A stretch of 64,000 nt of DNA from Prochilodus magdalenae (Eukaryota > Chordata > Actinopteri > Characiformes > Prochilodontidae): assembly GCA_024036415.1 (NCBI GenBank), contig JAMWET010000041.1, positions 37,501 through 101,500 of the forward strand, written 5' to 3'. The notes beneath the pieces were generated by a model. The model did no database searches. It saw only the letters and a program-made list of their open reading frames with translations, and had not been told where the DNA came from. The position numbers were made by a program, and so were the translations under genes. Within the stretch, counting starts at the first letter, position 1; each line of letters opens with the position of its first letter. Below are positions 11,274 through 25,166 of this stretch, in pieces.

Positions 11274-12609
11274 TAAATGGAAGTTTAAACACGGTTGACG
11301 AGAACTATGTCCTGTGAGCCCGTCACTCTGCACTATATTGCATTGTATAGTTTAAATTACTATAGGGAAACGTAAGTAACTGTGTGTCAAACCAGAATCA
11401 GGCCTTTGTCAGTGTTTGCATATAACAGAAATCAATTCTGTTTCACAAGCAATGCAAAAATGTAATATTGGTGTAACATCAGCTGATCCAGGCCCAGAAT
11501 CCATGCTACTACCTAGCTTAACGTAAATGCCGAAAAGTAGTCTCTGAACACAGTGCAAGACAGACCCTTACAACAGTACTGCTAGGGCTGAACGATTTTA
11601 ATTGCAATATTAGTCAGAAAAGATTCACAATTAGATATTTTGCATATTATTATTTGCAGTTATTTGCTATTTTATTATTATTTTGCATATCCAATTGTGG
11701 TTTTTTGTTTCTTACTAATATTGAGATATTGAGAGATTCTTTATAGTTTCGACCTCTGTTTTATTGTGGCATTCCTGACTTTACCAAAGGGGTCCAGGCA
11801 TTTTTTTTAATAGTCCAATGTAGTATTTCATTACGTATATTGTAATAAAGGCATGGAAGGCTTGACACTACCTCCACCATGTTTTACAGATTAAGTTGTT
11901 TACTTTTAATTGTACGTCTACCGTTGCTTTAAATGAGTTACAAGTGAGATTTTAATTTATTATTTATTTTAGAAACCATCAAAATCTATAAATTAAGTCA
12001 TAACTGTATTTCAAACAGAAAGTCACTAGCCAGAATGTCTCCTTAGTTAGCACCAGACATTCGGAGGTCTAAAAAGTAGTTGTCAGTGCATATATGTTCC
12101 AATGTAATCTGATGATGCAAAATCAAATATTTTTATAAAGCATCAAAGCCGGCTATTGTTTAATCCTGCACGAATCTCCTTTAGCTCATTATTGTAAAAC
12201 AAGCTGTGTATTATTCTGTTACAGCAGTTCAGTCTGAAGTGTGTTTATTTTGAGAACTGGAATGTTATTGTATTTCTCCATGCAACATTTAATTATCTGA
12301 TAATAAGATACTGATTATGAAGCCCATGCAGCTGTGTATGAAACTAATAAAGTGCTAAGATTCAGCGTTTGTATTCTATATTGTTATTCTTTAAAGAAAA
12401 AATACGCATTAACATGTGGGCAGTCCGGCTGGGTAAAGCTTCTTCACTGTCTGAACAAAGCCTTCATCTCTTTATTTATTTATTTAACATTTGACAATGC
12501 CCTGCGTTCTGCACCATCTGTTCAAATGTCACCAAGAATGGACCAATAGAAATGCATTTATTTCTAAATTAGCAGTGTTTTTCTTTCTCCTCTTTTAATT
12601 TTACAATTG
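11274..12609. other. No gene seen
   Basis: AT-rich unique-looking DNA; no domain, splice structure or repeat boundary recognised. Confidence 0.5.
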
Positions 12610-13090
12610 TAGCAGATCTACAACTCTGGAAAGCCATCGGACCACCACAGAGCAGGTGGATCATTCTGCTCCACTCTATTAGACACTCCTACCTTGCTCC
12701 TCCACCTTGTAGGTGTAAAGTCAGGGATGAGAGCTCATCTGCTGCTGCCCAGTTTGTGTCTACTCCTCCATCAGTGGTGACAGAACGCTGCCCATAGGAC
12801 GCTGTAGGCTGGATAGTTTTGGTTGATGGGCCATTCCCAGTCCAGCAGTGACACTGAGGTGTCTAAAACCCCAGCAGCACTACTGTGTCTCATCCACTCA
12901 CACCAGCTCCACATACACAACATTACTGTGACTGTGGTGCTGAGAATGATCCACCACCCACATAATACCTGCTCTGGGGGGACCTTGCAGTAGAGGGGGC
13001 CTAAAAGTACGCACACAGATGAACTATTGTCTGGACAATAGAACTATCAATAAAAGGTAGGTGGAGCTGATAAAATGGACAAACTGTAGA
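12610..13090. repeat. Dispersed fish repeat
   Basis: Contains CCAGCAGTGACACTGAGGTG, GATCCACCACCCACATAATA and GGTGGAGCTGATAAAATGGA, a sequence I recall as very common in otophysan genomes. Pieces recur at about 9020-9090 and 47350-47460. No coding capacity; class unknown. Confidence 0.6.
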
Positions 13091-14457
13091 CTGAAGGAAA
13101 TCTGCTTCTGGAAACCCAGTGTTGTGCAGTTGGTGGATCATTTAAATAATTTTTAACTCTTCAAAACACATTTAGAAATATCTACTATGGCCATTTTGAA
13201 CGCCAATGAAGGAAGATATTGATGTTGACTAGCACCCAAGTGTAGAAACATTCGTCATAACGGCTGTGCCTTGACACAACGACAGCAATATAGTAGAAAT
13301 TTCTGGGAGCTTAAAAAGCGAAAGGTATCGTTCCCACCAGGTGGCAGTAAAGTAAAGTCATGTCACCAGGCAAGTTTTAGAAGAACTCTGTTTATTTTGA
13401 ATCCATCAAAGCTCATGACGCTTTTGGCCTGCTCTTCACAAGCATCGTTGTTTGCATAACCACAGCGGGCTGAACAGAAGTGTTAGGACATTGCGTACAA
13501 GACGTCCTCGGTTCTCCTGGTCAAAATAACAGTCAGCCATAGAATCGAATGAGAAAGCTCTTTGGTATCAAAATCATAACATGCACGTGGTCATGGATGT
13601 GTTCACAAAACAAGATTCACCCCCAAGCTACATCATTACTGTACAGGCAGTAATATGCAGGAGTCAAAATGTACAGTGGTTAGCTGAGAACATACATTTT
13701 CATGTACTAGTCAGGTATTCAATCCGTCAAATATTAAGGCACCTGAAAGTAGGCTATGCTTTAGTGTTGTAACGGGTCGTAATGTAGTCAAGTATTTGCA
13801 AGTACTGTATTTACTCCACCAAACGAAGATTTAAACAAAAACAGAAAAATATCAAACATATAAAAGTGGAAAAAATGGTATTTAGAAAAGAAGTATTGCA
13901 CGCCCTTACGATGGACTGCTTTGGTAAACATACCTACTCACCACACATTCTCATTAAAGCACCAGCATGCTTTCACAAACGCAAACAGTCCAATAGGAGT
14001 TTATACATCACACATCGTAGATAAAAAGACATTCACAGAGTATAAGAGGGCATCCTTGCAGCATAAGGGCACGTATAACTGCAAACTGCTTGCACCAAGC
14101 CAAGCACATTTTCACTTAGAGTAAACATTCATGCCCAAAATCATAATAACTGTAATACTTTTTACATAGAAGTTACATTCTTGTTCCTCCGTAACGTATC
14201 ATTGCTGTTCACATTCATGATCCATGTCCCCTTATCTCCCAAAATACTTCACGTGACACCCTGATAGACATCCCCAGACCTCGGTCTTAAAAGAGTACTC
14301 CAGCACACAGGACCCTCTGCCCATTAACGTCCAACCCAAGTCCTAGTGATTAGACTGAGTGCTGGAGTGTTCCTTTAAACCGCCTATTGCACTTTTGACA
14401 CTATATACATTATGTACATACAGTGGAAGCAAAACAAAAAAAACAAAAACAGTCCAA
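13091..14457 (-). other. fbxo32 3' flank, probably including its 3' UTR
   Basis: Follows the fbxo32 stop at 14458-14460 on the minus strand. Mammalian FBXO32 has a long 3' UTR, so much of this may be transcribed. A minus-strand AATAAA at 13391-13396 is one candidate polyadenylation signal. No other gene seen. Confidence 0.4.
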
Positions 14458-17429
14458 TCAGAACTTGAAGAGGTTGATGAAACCTTGTGGAGACACAGAA
14501 ATGCTGCAGCTCTCTGGATTGTTGGCCGTGCAGGGGTGGTTTGTATCCTGCAGGAGACAGAAAAAAAGAGAAATGGCTCGTTTAGGGTTTTGTATGTGAT
14601 AACCAGAACCATAAAAAATAAAATATATATTAAATAAATAAATAAACAAACAAAGTGGTCTTAAAACACTCTGAATACATGTCTCATCTTTTTCCAAGCT
14701 ACAGTCATCATGTATTCATTTATTTCTATCAGAAAAGTTGTGAAAATCCATTTATTTATTTACTTATTTATTTAATCATATCCTCTGGTTTATACATGTT
14801 CACTAATGTTTGTGCTTTAAACATGTACTGTTATTGTTTAAAAACAAATAAATATATAAAAACTATGAAACTTTGTTGTTTGCACAACAGACGCTCATCA
14901 AGGTCTCTGGATGAAATGATGTGCTTTTAAATAATGTAATAAGTCATTATAAATGAAGGAGTGATAAATTATTCAGAGACTAGTACTGAGCACTGAATAA
15001 TCAATACAGGTGTTTAAAATACCAATATAGCACTACAGTAAGTAAGTGATGCCTGTAGGCGTTTCTGTGGTGTTCAGATAGACCACAGATGAATGTGTGT
15101 AATCTATGAAAGTACATTATATTGGTCAAACCAAATTAGACAACATCCCTAAATTGGGATTCCATCCATTTTCCTACATTTCTGCATAACTGAATACATT
15201 ATTAATTTAATATATTGGAATACCTATTCCTATATATACAGCTATATAATATAATATAATCGCACTGGTAGTATAGCATGCAGACCAAATGAAGCTGTGT
15301 TTCAGTCTCACCTTCCAGAACAGGATGTGGCAATGTGTGCAGAACTGCAAGGTGTCGCTGTACTGCTCTTTGTGAGGGTAGCATCGGCACAGCTTGAAGT
15401 ACATTTTCTTCCATTCCAGGTGTCCCTTATCGGATATGATGAGACGCCTGCGGATCTGTAACCAGCACATGAAATAAATTCAATTCATCCGTCAGCACTT
15501 TACCTGGATTAGGAAGACTGAACATTCATTATTCCTTTTCCTATTGGACTAACCTATCTTAATCCGGACTATCATCCCAGACAAACACCCAATATATTTA
15601 CACTACTACTTTCCATTTTTTGTTTCTCTCTTACTATTTGTTCTGTAAAGAAAAAATCACCCACCTGTCGTTCTGTGAAGTGGTACTGACAGAGATTCTT
15701 CCACAACAGCCGGTCTTCAGTCAGCACCCCCAAGTCAGGACACACCTGGCCCAGGCTGACAAGGTCTCGTCCATCTGAGAGCCGCTGCATGATATTGAGC
15801 TGTAGACTGACTGGCAGATCGAGCAGTGTCATCCCAGTGTTTGTTGGCTATGGACAAAGGAAAGAAGTCACAATCCAGAATGGCCGAATGCCAATACAAT
15901 AGATGTCCAAGTCTGAAGAGTGGAATTAGGGTACCTATTAGATATATTAATATAAGGTAGGGTTATTTCTATGGTTTGCTTCCTTTTAGATAACAGCTGC
16001 TGGACTCTTTCCTGACACAGGCTCATGCAGTCTGTAACAGTGACTGAAACAGCTTTGTGTTTACTGACGTGTTCGGTTTGCTCTGGCCTTAAAAGATGCC
16101 GCACTCACCCTGTTGATCTGAATGTTGTCCAGCTGCTGCTGCCACTGCAGAATGTTCTCCATCCGATGCACCCAGATATTGATGTTCCCCACCAGCACTG
16201 ACTTGCCCATGTCTTGCACAAGACTACACAGCGACACATACAGGGTCTGCAGCAGTTCCTTGATGGGCCTCACATTCTGTTGATCCTCCAGAACTGGAAA
16301 CAGACGAAAAGGTTCGGTGGATTACACTGTTTAAACTGCAGCCGGGGGGAGGGCGTAGGGGGGCTACCACGCAGGGACTTGGTTACGATTCTGCTTGTTT
16401 ATGGAAGATTGCTTTATTAAAAGCTTAATAGCTTGAAAATATTTAGATAAATTAAAAATTAGGAGAGGCATCCCTGTTCCACTTTGTCTCTCTCAAGATC
16501 ATATCTTAGTGGGGAAATGTGTTTTGGATAAAGTGCCATGTACAATAAACAAGTCCATGTCCAAAAACACCCCCACAAGATCTCAAGCTTATTAATAGAA
16601 TCTTTCTCCTTGGACATGATCTAGAACTTGTTGCTCTTGACAAGCACTTTTGTTTAGTTGAAGGAACGTTTGGTTTATAATACCCTAGAGGTTCCTGTTT
16701 GCTCTTGAAAGCTTGCCATTCTTTCCATTGCAGGTAATTCTAAAATGTCCTTTAGCTCTGCCCAACTGCCCACATTTTTTTTTGTTGTGCAGTTATTTGC
16801 TTTTCTCTTGCTTGCATGTAGATGCTTATATAAGCTTATTATAAAAGGGAGAAAAGGGCTCACATGACCACAAATACTGGCAATGCGTGAGAGATAGACA
16901 GAGTAGCGAGAGAAGGAATAAGAAAAGGGGAAGGAAAAAAGGGGAGATAAAAACAGAAGAAAAAAAAAAAAAAAACAGGGTTGGGGATGGTGTTGTGAGA
17001 GGCTGCGTATTTGCGCCCTCACCTTTCTGCACGACTCTTTCCAGAATGTTCATGTAGTTCTTCTGCGCCACTCCACTTAGCGAAGGCAGCTGGGACTTGG
17101 CAATCAGCTCCAGCAGCTAGAACACAGGACATAAATTCGAGCCATCAAACTCTGGAGACTTTCTGTTCCAACATCACTTACACCGTGTTATGCTCCGCTC
17201 TCTTAACAAGCACTAGTAACAACAAACCACAATCCAGAACAGCCGCGCATCTCCGCACTCCTTACTCACTGGGTTACATCAGTCTAAGCCCTGCTTTCAA
17301 CCGCACAGTAAATCAAAACAACGATCGCTTGGTTTTCTGTGTTGTAGATGCTACATCATGATAACGGTTGTGTGTCTGGGAACACAAAACAAAACAAACA
17401 AAAAAAAAAACAAAAAACAAACAAAAAAA

Positions 17430-17527
<98 letters not shown>

Positions 17528-20500
17528 AGGGTTGGGGATGTATATTTTATATTAATTAAATTATTTTTTCAAATAAATAAATAAAATATTAGTTTTCTCT
17601 TTATTTTTAGTTTTGCACAAAGTTTGCCGGCCAGGTAGATAACCTAACTAGTTGCGCAACATTAGAAGCACCTACTGAAGCACTATGAGGGTACAGTGAT
17701 TATTAAACGGAAATTAAACGTGTAACTATCCCATGTGAAAATTTGATGTTTACTCGTTTTAGCTGAGACCCACCAATATGAGAATTTAGACCAAATTCAA
17801 AAAAATTTTAAGCAACAACATCAGCAGATACACCTACTTAAGCTGGGCTAGCTCTGGGATGAAGATGGGACTGGCATTACAGAGCACGGTCAGTGTTAAT
17901 TCTATACAGCTACAAATGCAGCAGAATCGTTTGTTATGAAATATTGGTCAAATCTAAACATCCATTCAGTGCTAATACTTTATCACGGCACATCATCTTT
18001 TCAGACAGTATTGACGCAAAACTAGAAGTTCCCAAACATTTATACTGAAGTTAAACAGATGTATTCCAAAAACCGAGCACAATAAAATATTTACTTCATA
18101 ACTGTACATGGCTGCTTTCAAATCAAAGCCACTTAGGTGGATGTGGATAGCGTTTGTGTGGATGACAGCATTCAGAAAAGCAACTGCCAACACTGAAGAA
18201 AGATTTTTGTTTCCACTGGGCAACCACGCCAGAGTAGAGGAGGGTGGCATGCCTGGCATCCGAGAATAGCAGAGCCGTGGAACAACACTGACCCCTGCTT
18301 GACCTGAAAACATGTGAATGTTGCTGTTCATCCCATCCCCCTCCTCCCAATCACTACCACCAAAATCACCCCCCCTTTGATAAACCCTTCAAGTGCTTTC
18401 AGGTGGCTCGATCAGGACATGACATTTCTAACGATGCTTCTAGTTGGACACCAAGTCACACACCTGGCTGTTCACCCACTTTCCAGATATACTTCACACC
18501 ATCTGCAGCTCGGCCGCACTGAACGTTTATTCCACTGGTTTGCAGATACTTGCCTTTTCTGCTTGTGACTCATGTTTGGTCAGTCTACAGAACCCGGTCG
18601 AAAAGCAGCTCGTTAGAAAAATATTTGGTGTTATGTTTGAAATACAAAACGGAACCCGAAATTGGCACGGCAAGGTAGCGCATCTAGCTACACATGCCTA
18701 GAACAGACACTACAGTAGCCTTAACAGATTGCGGACAATACTGAATCAAAGCAACATACCATTAGGCCAGCCACAGCGCAGTGGTTTCACTTTCCCGTGT
18801 TTTTATTCGTGGTATCTTGCAAAAGAAATGCTAATGATGTGGCTAAAACGTTAGCAACGCAGGCTCAGAAATAGAAATGTCTGGCAAATACAGGTCATAG
18901 ACCACAGAATCAATTCTTGGGTTGCTTGTGACAAGGTCCTAGTTAAATCCACTTACAATAATTGATCTCAGTTGAAAGGCTTTATCTGGTTGTTCTCCCA
19001 GCATGACATGACCCAATTAGTCACATGATATTTGGTTACAGAAAGTGTCAGGGGATCGTTTAACTCTCCTTAAATGCCAACGTGTACCTTGATGGCATCA
19101 TGCAATCATCATGTGATCACTGTTAGATGAACCACAGGAGATGACTATGCCTTTATAGTAAAGGGGGTAGAAGGAGGGTGGGGGGAGGGTGCAATCTTTC
19201 TGAAAGTCAGCCCCCACCTGCCGTCTCACAGGCCTGTTTTTCCATTACTACTTAAATTCGATCCCTGTAAGTGAGCTCCACAAAACCACAGCACACTTGG
19301 CTACCTATGGCATTTAGACAAACAGCAGACACAATGCACCACATATTTGAACCCCATGTCAACACAGTTTGTAGGATGGAGGGACCGGGTAGACAGTAGG
19401 GCCCAATACAATATTTAAAATGATTAGTGATACATGATTTGTATTAAAATATCAAATTATTGATAAACCACTACAGAGGCAACGTTATGATGGGCAGGCA
19501 TCCAAACAATTACTATACATTAAAGGGTTAAAGGTCCTCCCGTTGTTCTGAATATGCAAGTCTCAGGGCTCTTGAACACACTCAAATAACACATTCCATC
19601 ACATCATATATGGATCATATTGCCCATCCATGCAAGACTCAAACAACCACCAACACCTGCTCCAATACTGATGACAGACTGACTACACCACAATGGGGCC
19701 AAGCGTTCGGATCAGAATTTGGAGTCACAAAGCTGGAATCTAAACGTCCTCTTATGAAGAGGGAGAGCAGGGGGGAAAGGGAGTTTTGGAAGGAGAGCTG
19801 AGTCACTTGACTTTCCGGACTGCTTTCATAAGCTGTGGCTGTCATTTCTGAGCCCAGCTGGGTGCTAGGACGCTGCCTGACAGTGACCTCCACTTCACAC
19901 TGATCTGCAGTGCTCCACTCTGAGCCTGCCTGACCTTCGCCTTCAGCATCAGGCCAAATAAACAAATATGGCCGTTACTTAGACATACTTAATATACATG
20001 GTCCTCCTGAATCTCTGATCTGAAATCTCTGAACTCGCCACAATCTAATCAGAATGACTTTTTTTTTTTCATTATTACTCTTAAATACAATCTGCATACT
20101 TATACAAGTGCAAACAAGAAGGAATGTGCACTGGAGTGCAGACAATAAAAACAAATACACTAACCTCATTTTTCACTTTCTACAGTGCTGTGCGAAAGCC
20201 ATGTTTACACAGATCTCTCAACAACTAATGTAATGTTTTAATAGTTGATCTGTCCGTTCTTTTTGTTCCAGCTTTAGCTCTGGTTTTCAGTTTTTAATTA
20301 ATTTGCAGGTATATTTTTCCATACTTCCAAAGTTCAGTCTTCTCTATATCCAGATGAGTGGCCACTCCATTGTTTGAGAATACCAATAGCTTCTTTGTTT
20401 GACTTCTTGCTTAATCTCCATTTCTTTCCCACCTCAGTAACTTCCTGACAGCTACTCATCCTTTCAGGTCTACAGCAATGACTTGTCTTTTCTCAGGGGA

Positions 20501-22194
20501 CAGGCAGTAAGAACCTACCTTCCAGAGAAGAAAGCTTTAAGTACAGTTTATATGACGGTGACCATTTTAATGGTCTACCAAGACTGTTAAGGAGTCCCGG
20601 AGATATTGTGTACCTAAAGGCCACTTTAGTGAAGAACCTTCTGCAATGTCCTTCAGGATCAATAGTGTTATCTTATCTTGCTGCATAGTACTGTACATGT
20701 CAAAACAGCCTGACTTCAGTTCATAACCAATTCCAGAGTTCTAAAATCAACACAGCCCAACCACCTTCAGAAGCATTTTTACAGCCTTACTAGCTACCAC
20801 TTAAACAGTTGTTTGTTAAGTGGCCTAGATGAGCACAAAGGAATGACAATGACACGTACACACCTACGCACATACATACTCGAGACACCAAGTGTCTGCC
20901 ATCATCACGGATGGAACCTCTCCAGAGGCCCTCTTGTCTGGAGTGCAAAGATAAGGGCACAAACAGAGCCACAGACTAACCAGGACACACCAAGGCTTTA
21001 AACTCAGCCCTTTCTGCAAGATCATGCTGTTTTTGCTCAACCCACTGTAATGAAGACTCGTTCCTGGTTGTAGGGCAGTGTAAAAGGAAACTCACCCTGA
21101 CAACGTAATTAAACCGCCTGGTGTCCTTGATGGCGCTGCAGAAGTCCAAGCGGTTAAAAGCTTCTCCCAGAGTACAATAGCCATGACGCTGTACGGAAAC
21201 AGTCAGCAATTAGTTAACCAGCAGTGCAGAAACACTATAGCACCCAAGCCATTTAAGACATCAGGCCTTACCTCTTTGGTGCTTCCTTTGTGGACATAAA
21301 TCCACTTGTCTTTATGGAAATCTGGAAAGCAAAACAACAAAACGAAGCCATTATCCAGCACTTTGATCAGCATGGTTATTTAATATGCGGTACATTCATG
21401 CATGCGATGTTGCTTACAAGGAATCTTGGTGTTGTTGTTCAGCAAGTCCTTCTTTCGCTTCTTTGTGGCCACGTCATAATTGATGGAGAGGAGTAAATTC
21501 TCCTTATAGTACTCCTCTTCCTGACCATGCCTGAAATGAACAGTTGAATGGCCCGTGAGCAGGTCACTCCATCACCACTGCTATCATTCAATTCTTATTT
21601 TCCTCAAGTTTAGGCTAGGGAATTACATAATGGCAGGAGATCAAACGTCCCTGACATATCTTTGGCCAGAGCTGTCAAGGCTATTGGAAACAATAAAGTG
21701 GCCAGGCAGATGACCACTAATCCTATTACTCTTACAGGTATTAATAGCAGGGTGATTAAGCACTAGTCATGGATGTAGGACAACAAAGGCACGGAGCTGC
21801 TATTTACTGCTGTAATATGAAACCCTGCTGGCACCACATCCAGTTGTTTTCCCCTCAGCATCCAGCGCACTTACAGGGCTGCTTGCTTCAGTTTATCAGA
21901 GGCTGAAAAGCCTAACTGTACTGAAACGACGGGTCATTTTCGCTCTCCAATGCAAGTTAACATTACAATATGGGTCCTGACCAGCTTAACCCTAAACAAA
22001 AGCTGCTGTTTGCGGACGTTTGAGAACAATAAGTAGATACTTTTACACGACATTAGCATTGACACCGTTAGCACTGACCGTTCAGAGACGTTGTTATTTG
22101 CCTCGTTCTCGTCTTTCGTCGTTTTTTTCCAGCCGTCCTCGGTTTTAACCCAGTTTTGGCCAGGCGAGCGCCAGTCCTGTCCAAGAAAAGGCAT
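14458..22194 (-). CDS. fbxo32: F-box protein 32 (atrogin-1/MAFbx), 9 coding exons, complete
   Basis: Substrate-recognition subunit of an SCF (Skp1-Cul1-F-box) ubiquitin ligase that drives muscle protein breakdown in atrophy. Coding exons, from the start: 22079-22194, 21418-21530, 21272-21321, 21096-21188, 17023-17116, 16109-16293, 15665-15847, 15312-15455, 14458-14547. All junctions are GT-AG, phases agree, and the total is 1068 nt = 355 aa, the length of human FBXO32. Visible parts: conserved start [17 protein letters not shown]; basic nuclear signal KKRKK at 62-66; [12 protein letters not shown] block around 82-93; [27 protein letters not shown]-box about 224-272 ([19 protein letters not shown]); C-terminus ending in FINLFKF. 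The tail CTANNPESC fits FBXO32 rather than its paralogue FBXO25. The linker after residue 24 is divergent. Exon 3 is only 50 nt. Intron 4 is about 4 kb and carries repeats. A possible AATAAA signal lies at 13391-13396, unproven. Family role is established knowledge; exon calls are read from the sequence. Confidence 0.96.
17434..17523. repeat. (TA)n microsatellite in fbxo32 intron 4
   Basis: About 45 uninterrupted TA dinucleotides follow an A-rich tract (17398-17430). It lies about 320 bp from coding exon 5 (17023-17116), inside the large intron. It is likely to be highly variable in length. Confidence 0.95.
20183..20693. mobile_element. Non-autonomous Tc1-type element in fbxo32 intron 4
   Basis: Starts with CAGTGCTGTGCGAAAG and ends with the inverse of CAGTACTATGCAG; TA flanks both ends (20181-20182 and 20694-20695). 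It is 511 bp with no transposase reading frame. End type and interior resemble the element at 10822-11273, so the two are one family. It sits inside intron 4 of fbxo32, away from the splice sites. Confidence 0.65.
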
Positions 22195-22281
22195 TTTGGA
22201 CGCTTTGAAATGTACACACACACAAATAAAACACCGAAACGAACGCCTCTGAACGCTGTCGAGGCCGTATAACACTTTCTC

Positions 22282-22400
22282 TGTTTACTTTTGTGAAGCT
22301 GCTCTAACTGCGAGATGCTCGCTGAGGCTATTTATATTCTCAGGCCGAGGAGCCGGAAGTGCGGCTGGCTCCGCCCCCTCCAGCACGTGGCTTTGTTTAC
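22282..22400 (-). promoter_or_regulatory. fbxo32: fbxo32 core promoter with TATA, ETS, GC box, E-box and FOXO sites
   Basis: Reading upstream from the start codon at 22194: TGTTTAC (FOXO core) at 22282-22288; TATAAATA on the minus strand at 22329-22336; CCGGAAGT (ETS) at 22353-22360; CCGCCCC (Sp-type GC box) at 22371-22377; CACGTG (E-box) at 22384-22389; TTGTTTAC, the full FOXO consensus (GTAAACAA on the minus strand), at 22393-22400. The surrounding DNA is richer in CpG than its neighbours. The TATA box predicts transcription starting near 22300 and a 5' UTR of about 100 nt. FOXO factors are known activators of mammalian atrogin-1, so the motif set fits the gene. Use of each site is inference. 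Confidence 0.7.
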
Positions 22401-25166
22401 CGTCTGCCTCAATATTGCAAAACCTCGCTGGAAACACCATCATCATCACCTGCTGCACATGTCCATCTGAAATATCATAGGCAAGAACATTGAGGGGTTT
22501 AAAACGTGCCCTTTAAGCTTTATTTCAAGAGTTATCTTCATTTTTAAAGAGCAGGTTTGGAATATTTGGAAAGGAGTCTGTCTCAGGAGTAGGTCTGCTG
22601 ACCTGGGATCATTTTTTTGTGTCATAAATACAGGAAAAATTATGATTTGAGGTCAGTTGTTCTACTCTGATTTGCTTTGAACACTCCAGCAGGAGTTTAC
22701 AATCCATTTCCAAGAAGGATTTACCACTAGCTTATTGTAATAATAAAGAGATATTTTATTTTAGGGCAGCCAGGGACACTTTCTAAAATGTTAAAGGAGC
22801 AATATGTAAGAATTTTAGTTTACAACCTTGCCCAAATCAGCTAAACTTACCAACAGGGTGTAAAGGAATAACCATTTTGATTATATGACAGATGTCTATG
22901 TATGATGTAGCAGAGATACTGTATCTATATAGCGAAGTTAGCATGGTAACCTGTTAGCCCTGACCAAAGAGACATATAGTATAGCGTTATCTTCCATCAG
23001 TCCAGTGTAATGGGGTGATGAAGTAGTGCCGCTGCCCAACTGTGTGATGCAACCTCTTGTTAACCATGATGATAGTTCTGGTGAGATCATTTAAGGACAG
23101 ATGGCCAATGAAAGGAACAATAAATGATAAAAATGACTAAGGGTCATGGCAAGCAACCACAACTGCCTGTGTCATTATACAAACTGCTCCTTTATAAGAA
23201 CACCATTACAATTATAGGTATATCAGAGTAAAACTGAGAAGCATAAACATGACAACAGAAATAACAGGTAGCCATACATTAAAAAAAGTCTTAACAGTCA
23301 CCAACTGAAAACAGCTTAGTCTGAAGAATGGTGAGGAAACCAGAATCTGAAGATCCGTGTTTCATGTTTTCATCTCTTGGAGGCATGCTAAAACAAAAGG
23401 AGGATTGGTGTGTAGATAGTTGTGTGTAGATATTGTCCAAAGAACATAATAAGCAAGGACATATTCACAAAGTATTTGTCCAAGGCAAAGCATATAGATG
23501 GCAAATGAAAAGGACCCAATAGTGATCCCTGAGGGACCCCTTGTAAGAGAGGGGGAATGTTAGAAGGTAGGTTCCCTGACAGACTGTCTGTCTACTTCTT
23601 TAGGCAATTGATAAGAATGATTGATTCTAAGTGCTGGAGAAACATGAATCTGATAAAAGAATAAAAGTTGCTTGGCAGTATATGGGGTTGCGATGCATAG
23701 AATTAGTACCCTGATACAGTGGCTGCACCCAGAAACTCTTGCTTCTGTCCACTGTCTTTATTATCTGCTGCTCCTTTCCTACAGTTTAACCACAGGATTT
23801 TAAGTATAATGAGATTTCTCAGTGTCTGTCCGTACTCTCTAGGCATTTGTGCAGGTGATGTCATGTTGAAATCTGTTAAAAGTCTTCCTCCGTACTATAC
23901 ACTGGTGTAACCTTCGCTTAAAACCTCTTGGTGGCTATTTCAAGTGGCATCTCTGGCCTCTTCCGGGATTCAGATAGTTGGCAAGACAGCATTATAAAAT
24001 CGGTTTCCAAGTAACGGAGAAGGATTGGTATGGAAAAATCAGTAATCAGTATCTCAACTCCTTTATGGAGGCTCAACCATAAATTGAATTAGCCAAAGTC
24101 ATTGTTTAGCTACACCAAGTGCACTAGAGTTGGGAAACACATTTCTCGGCTACACGGGTCATACAGGCCATGGGAGCTGGGAATTACTGGACTAAGGAAA
24201 TTCCCTAACTACCAACTAAATATATTAAGCTGACTAGTCCTTGGATTCTCCCTCATGAGTCACATTTTAGCCCTATGGATCACTCTTTGGGAGGGAGCTT
24301 GAAGGGGATAGTGTACTACTTCAAGTGGATCAAGTTATTAGGAAAAAAGCTAGCTGTTTGTGACATTGATCTTATCAAGGGACAAAGTACTAAGAAGGTC
24401 AACGTTCTGGTGTGAAGTGCGAGAGGTTTTTGGATCAATCCAAAATCACAAAAGTGGTTTGATCATGCAGGCTTAGGATGTTAAGTTGTTTACAGTTGGT
24501 GTTAAACTGGATTAAATCAACACTAATTACTGTAGTCAACCAAAGGATAGTCCCGTTTTCAAGACTATGGTATTTGCGCAGGGAGCAAACAGCAAATGAG
24601 TGCAGGACAATGGGTAAAGCACTTTGAATACCAGTCTCTAATTTCCTGGCACTGTAAAAACTAAACAATACATTACAGCAATGCTTTTTTCATTCTCTAT
24701 GTGGGCGTCTCTCGGTATCATTTACCATGCACAGTCATTTTGACACACTTCCTTGTACTAACCACATACGGGGATTGATGAACAAAAATTTAGCCAATTT
24801 ATCTGCTGTTAGCTAGCAGTGAAATTACACTGACCATACTGATAATGCTACAACAATGGTCAGAATTTAGTTAGGTACAAGTTTTGGCATATAATGTCCT
24901 GCAACTCTAATATTATATATTGTATATTATTATTATGATGATTAAAAAGTATTATTATTATTATTACAGGCCAGAGTCTTCTCATAAAACTGAAATCTGG
25001 TGAAATCTGGAAAGCATTCAGACATAATCCCAATGATCCCAGCCCCACCCACCATCCTCCTTCTCAGGGAAGTGGCTATTCCTGCCAACCAGGCCACTTC
25101 TTACATATCTGCTAGAACATTCAGAGCAAGTGTTTCCGTCTTGCTTGGCCTTGCCAGCAGACGGCA
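22401..25166. other. Intergenic; one copy of the AAAGGAGCAATATG repeat
   Basis: About 22794-23000 begins TTAAAGGAGCAATATGTAAG and matches the repeat cluster at 41970-45260. The rest shows no gene. Open frames are short and unsupported. Confidence 0.5.

Noticed and set aside
16675..17071. Frames of 81-115 codons beside fbxo32 exon 5
   Set aside because: They read from exon 5 into an intronic purine-rich tract; the exon ends at a normal donor at 17022.
17993..18350. 112-codon minus frame in fbxo32 intron 4
   Set aside because: No domain match and no conserved splice role; treated as intronic chance.
22195..22275. 27-residue N-terminal extension of fbxo32
   Set aside because: It would begin at GTG; the conserved family start MPFLGQDW is at 22194 and the extension lies in the predicted 5' UTR.
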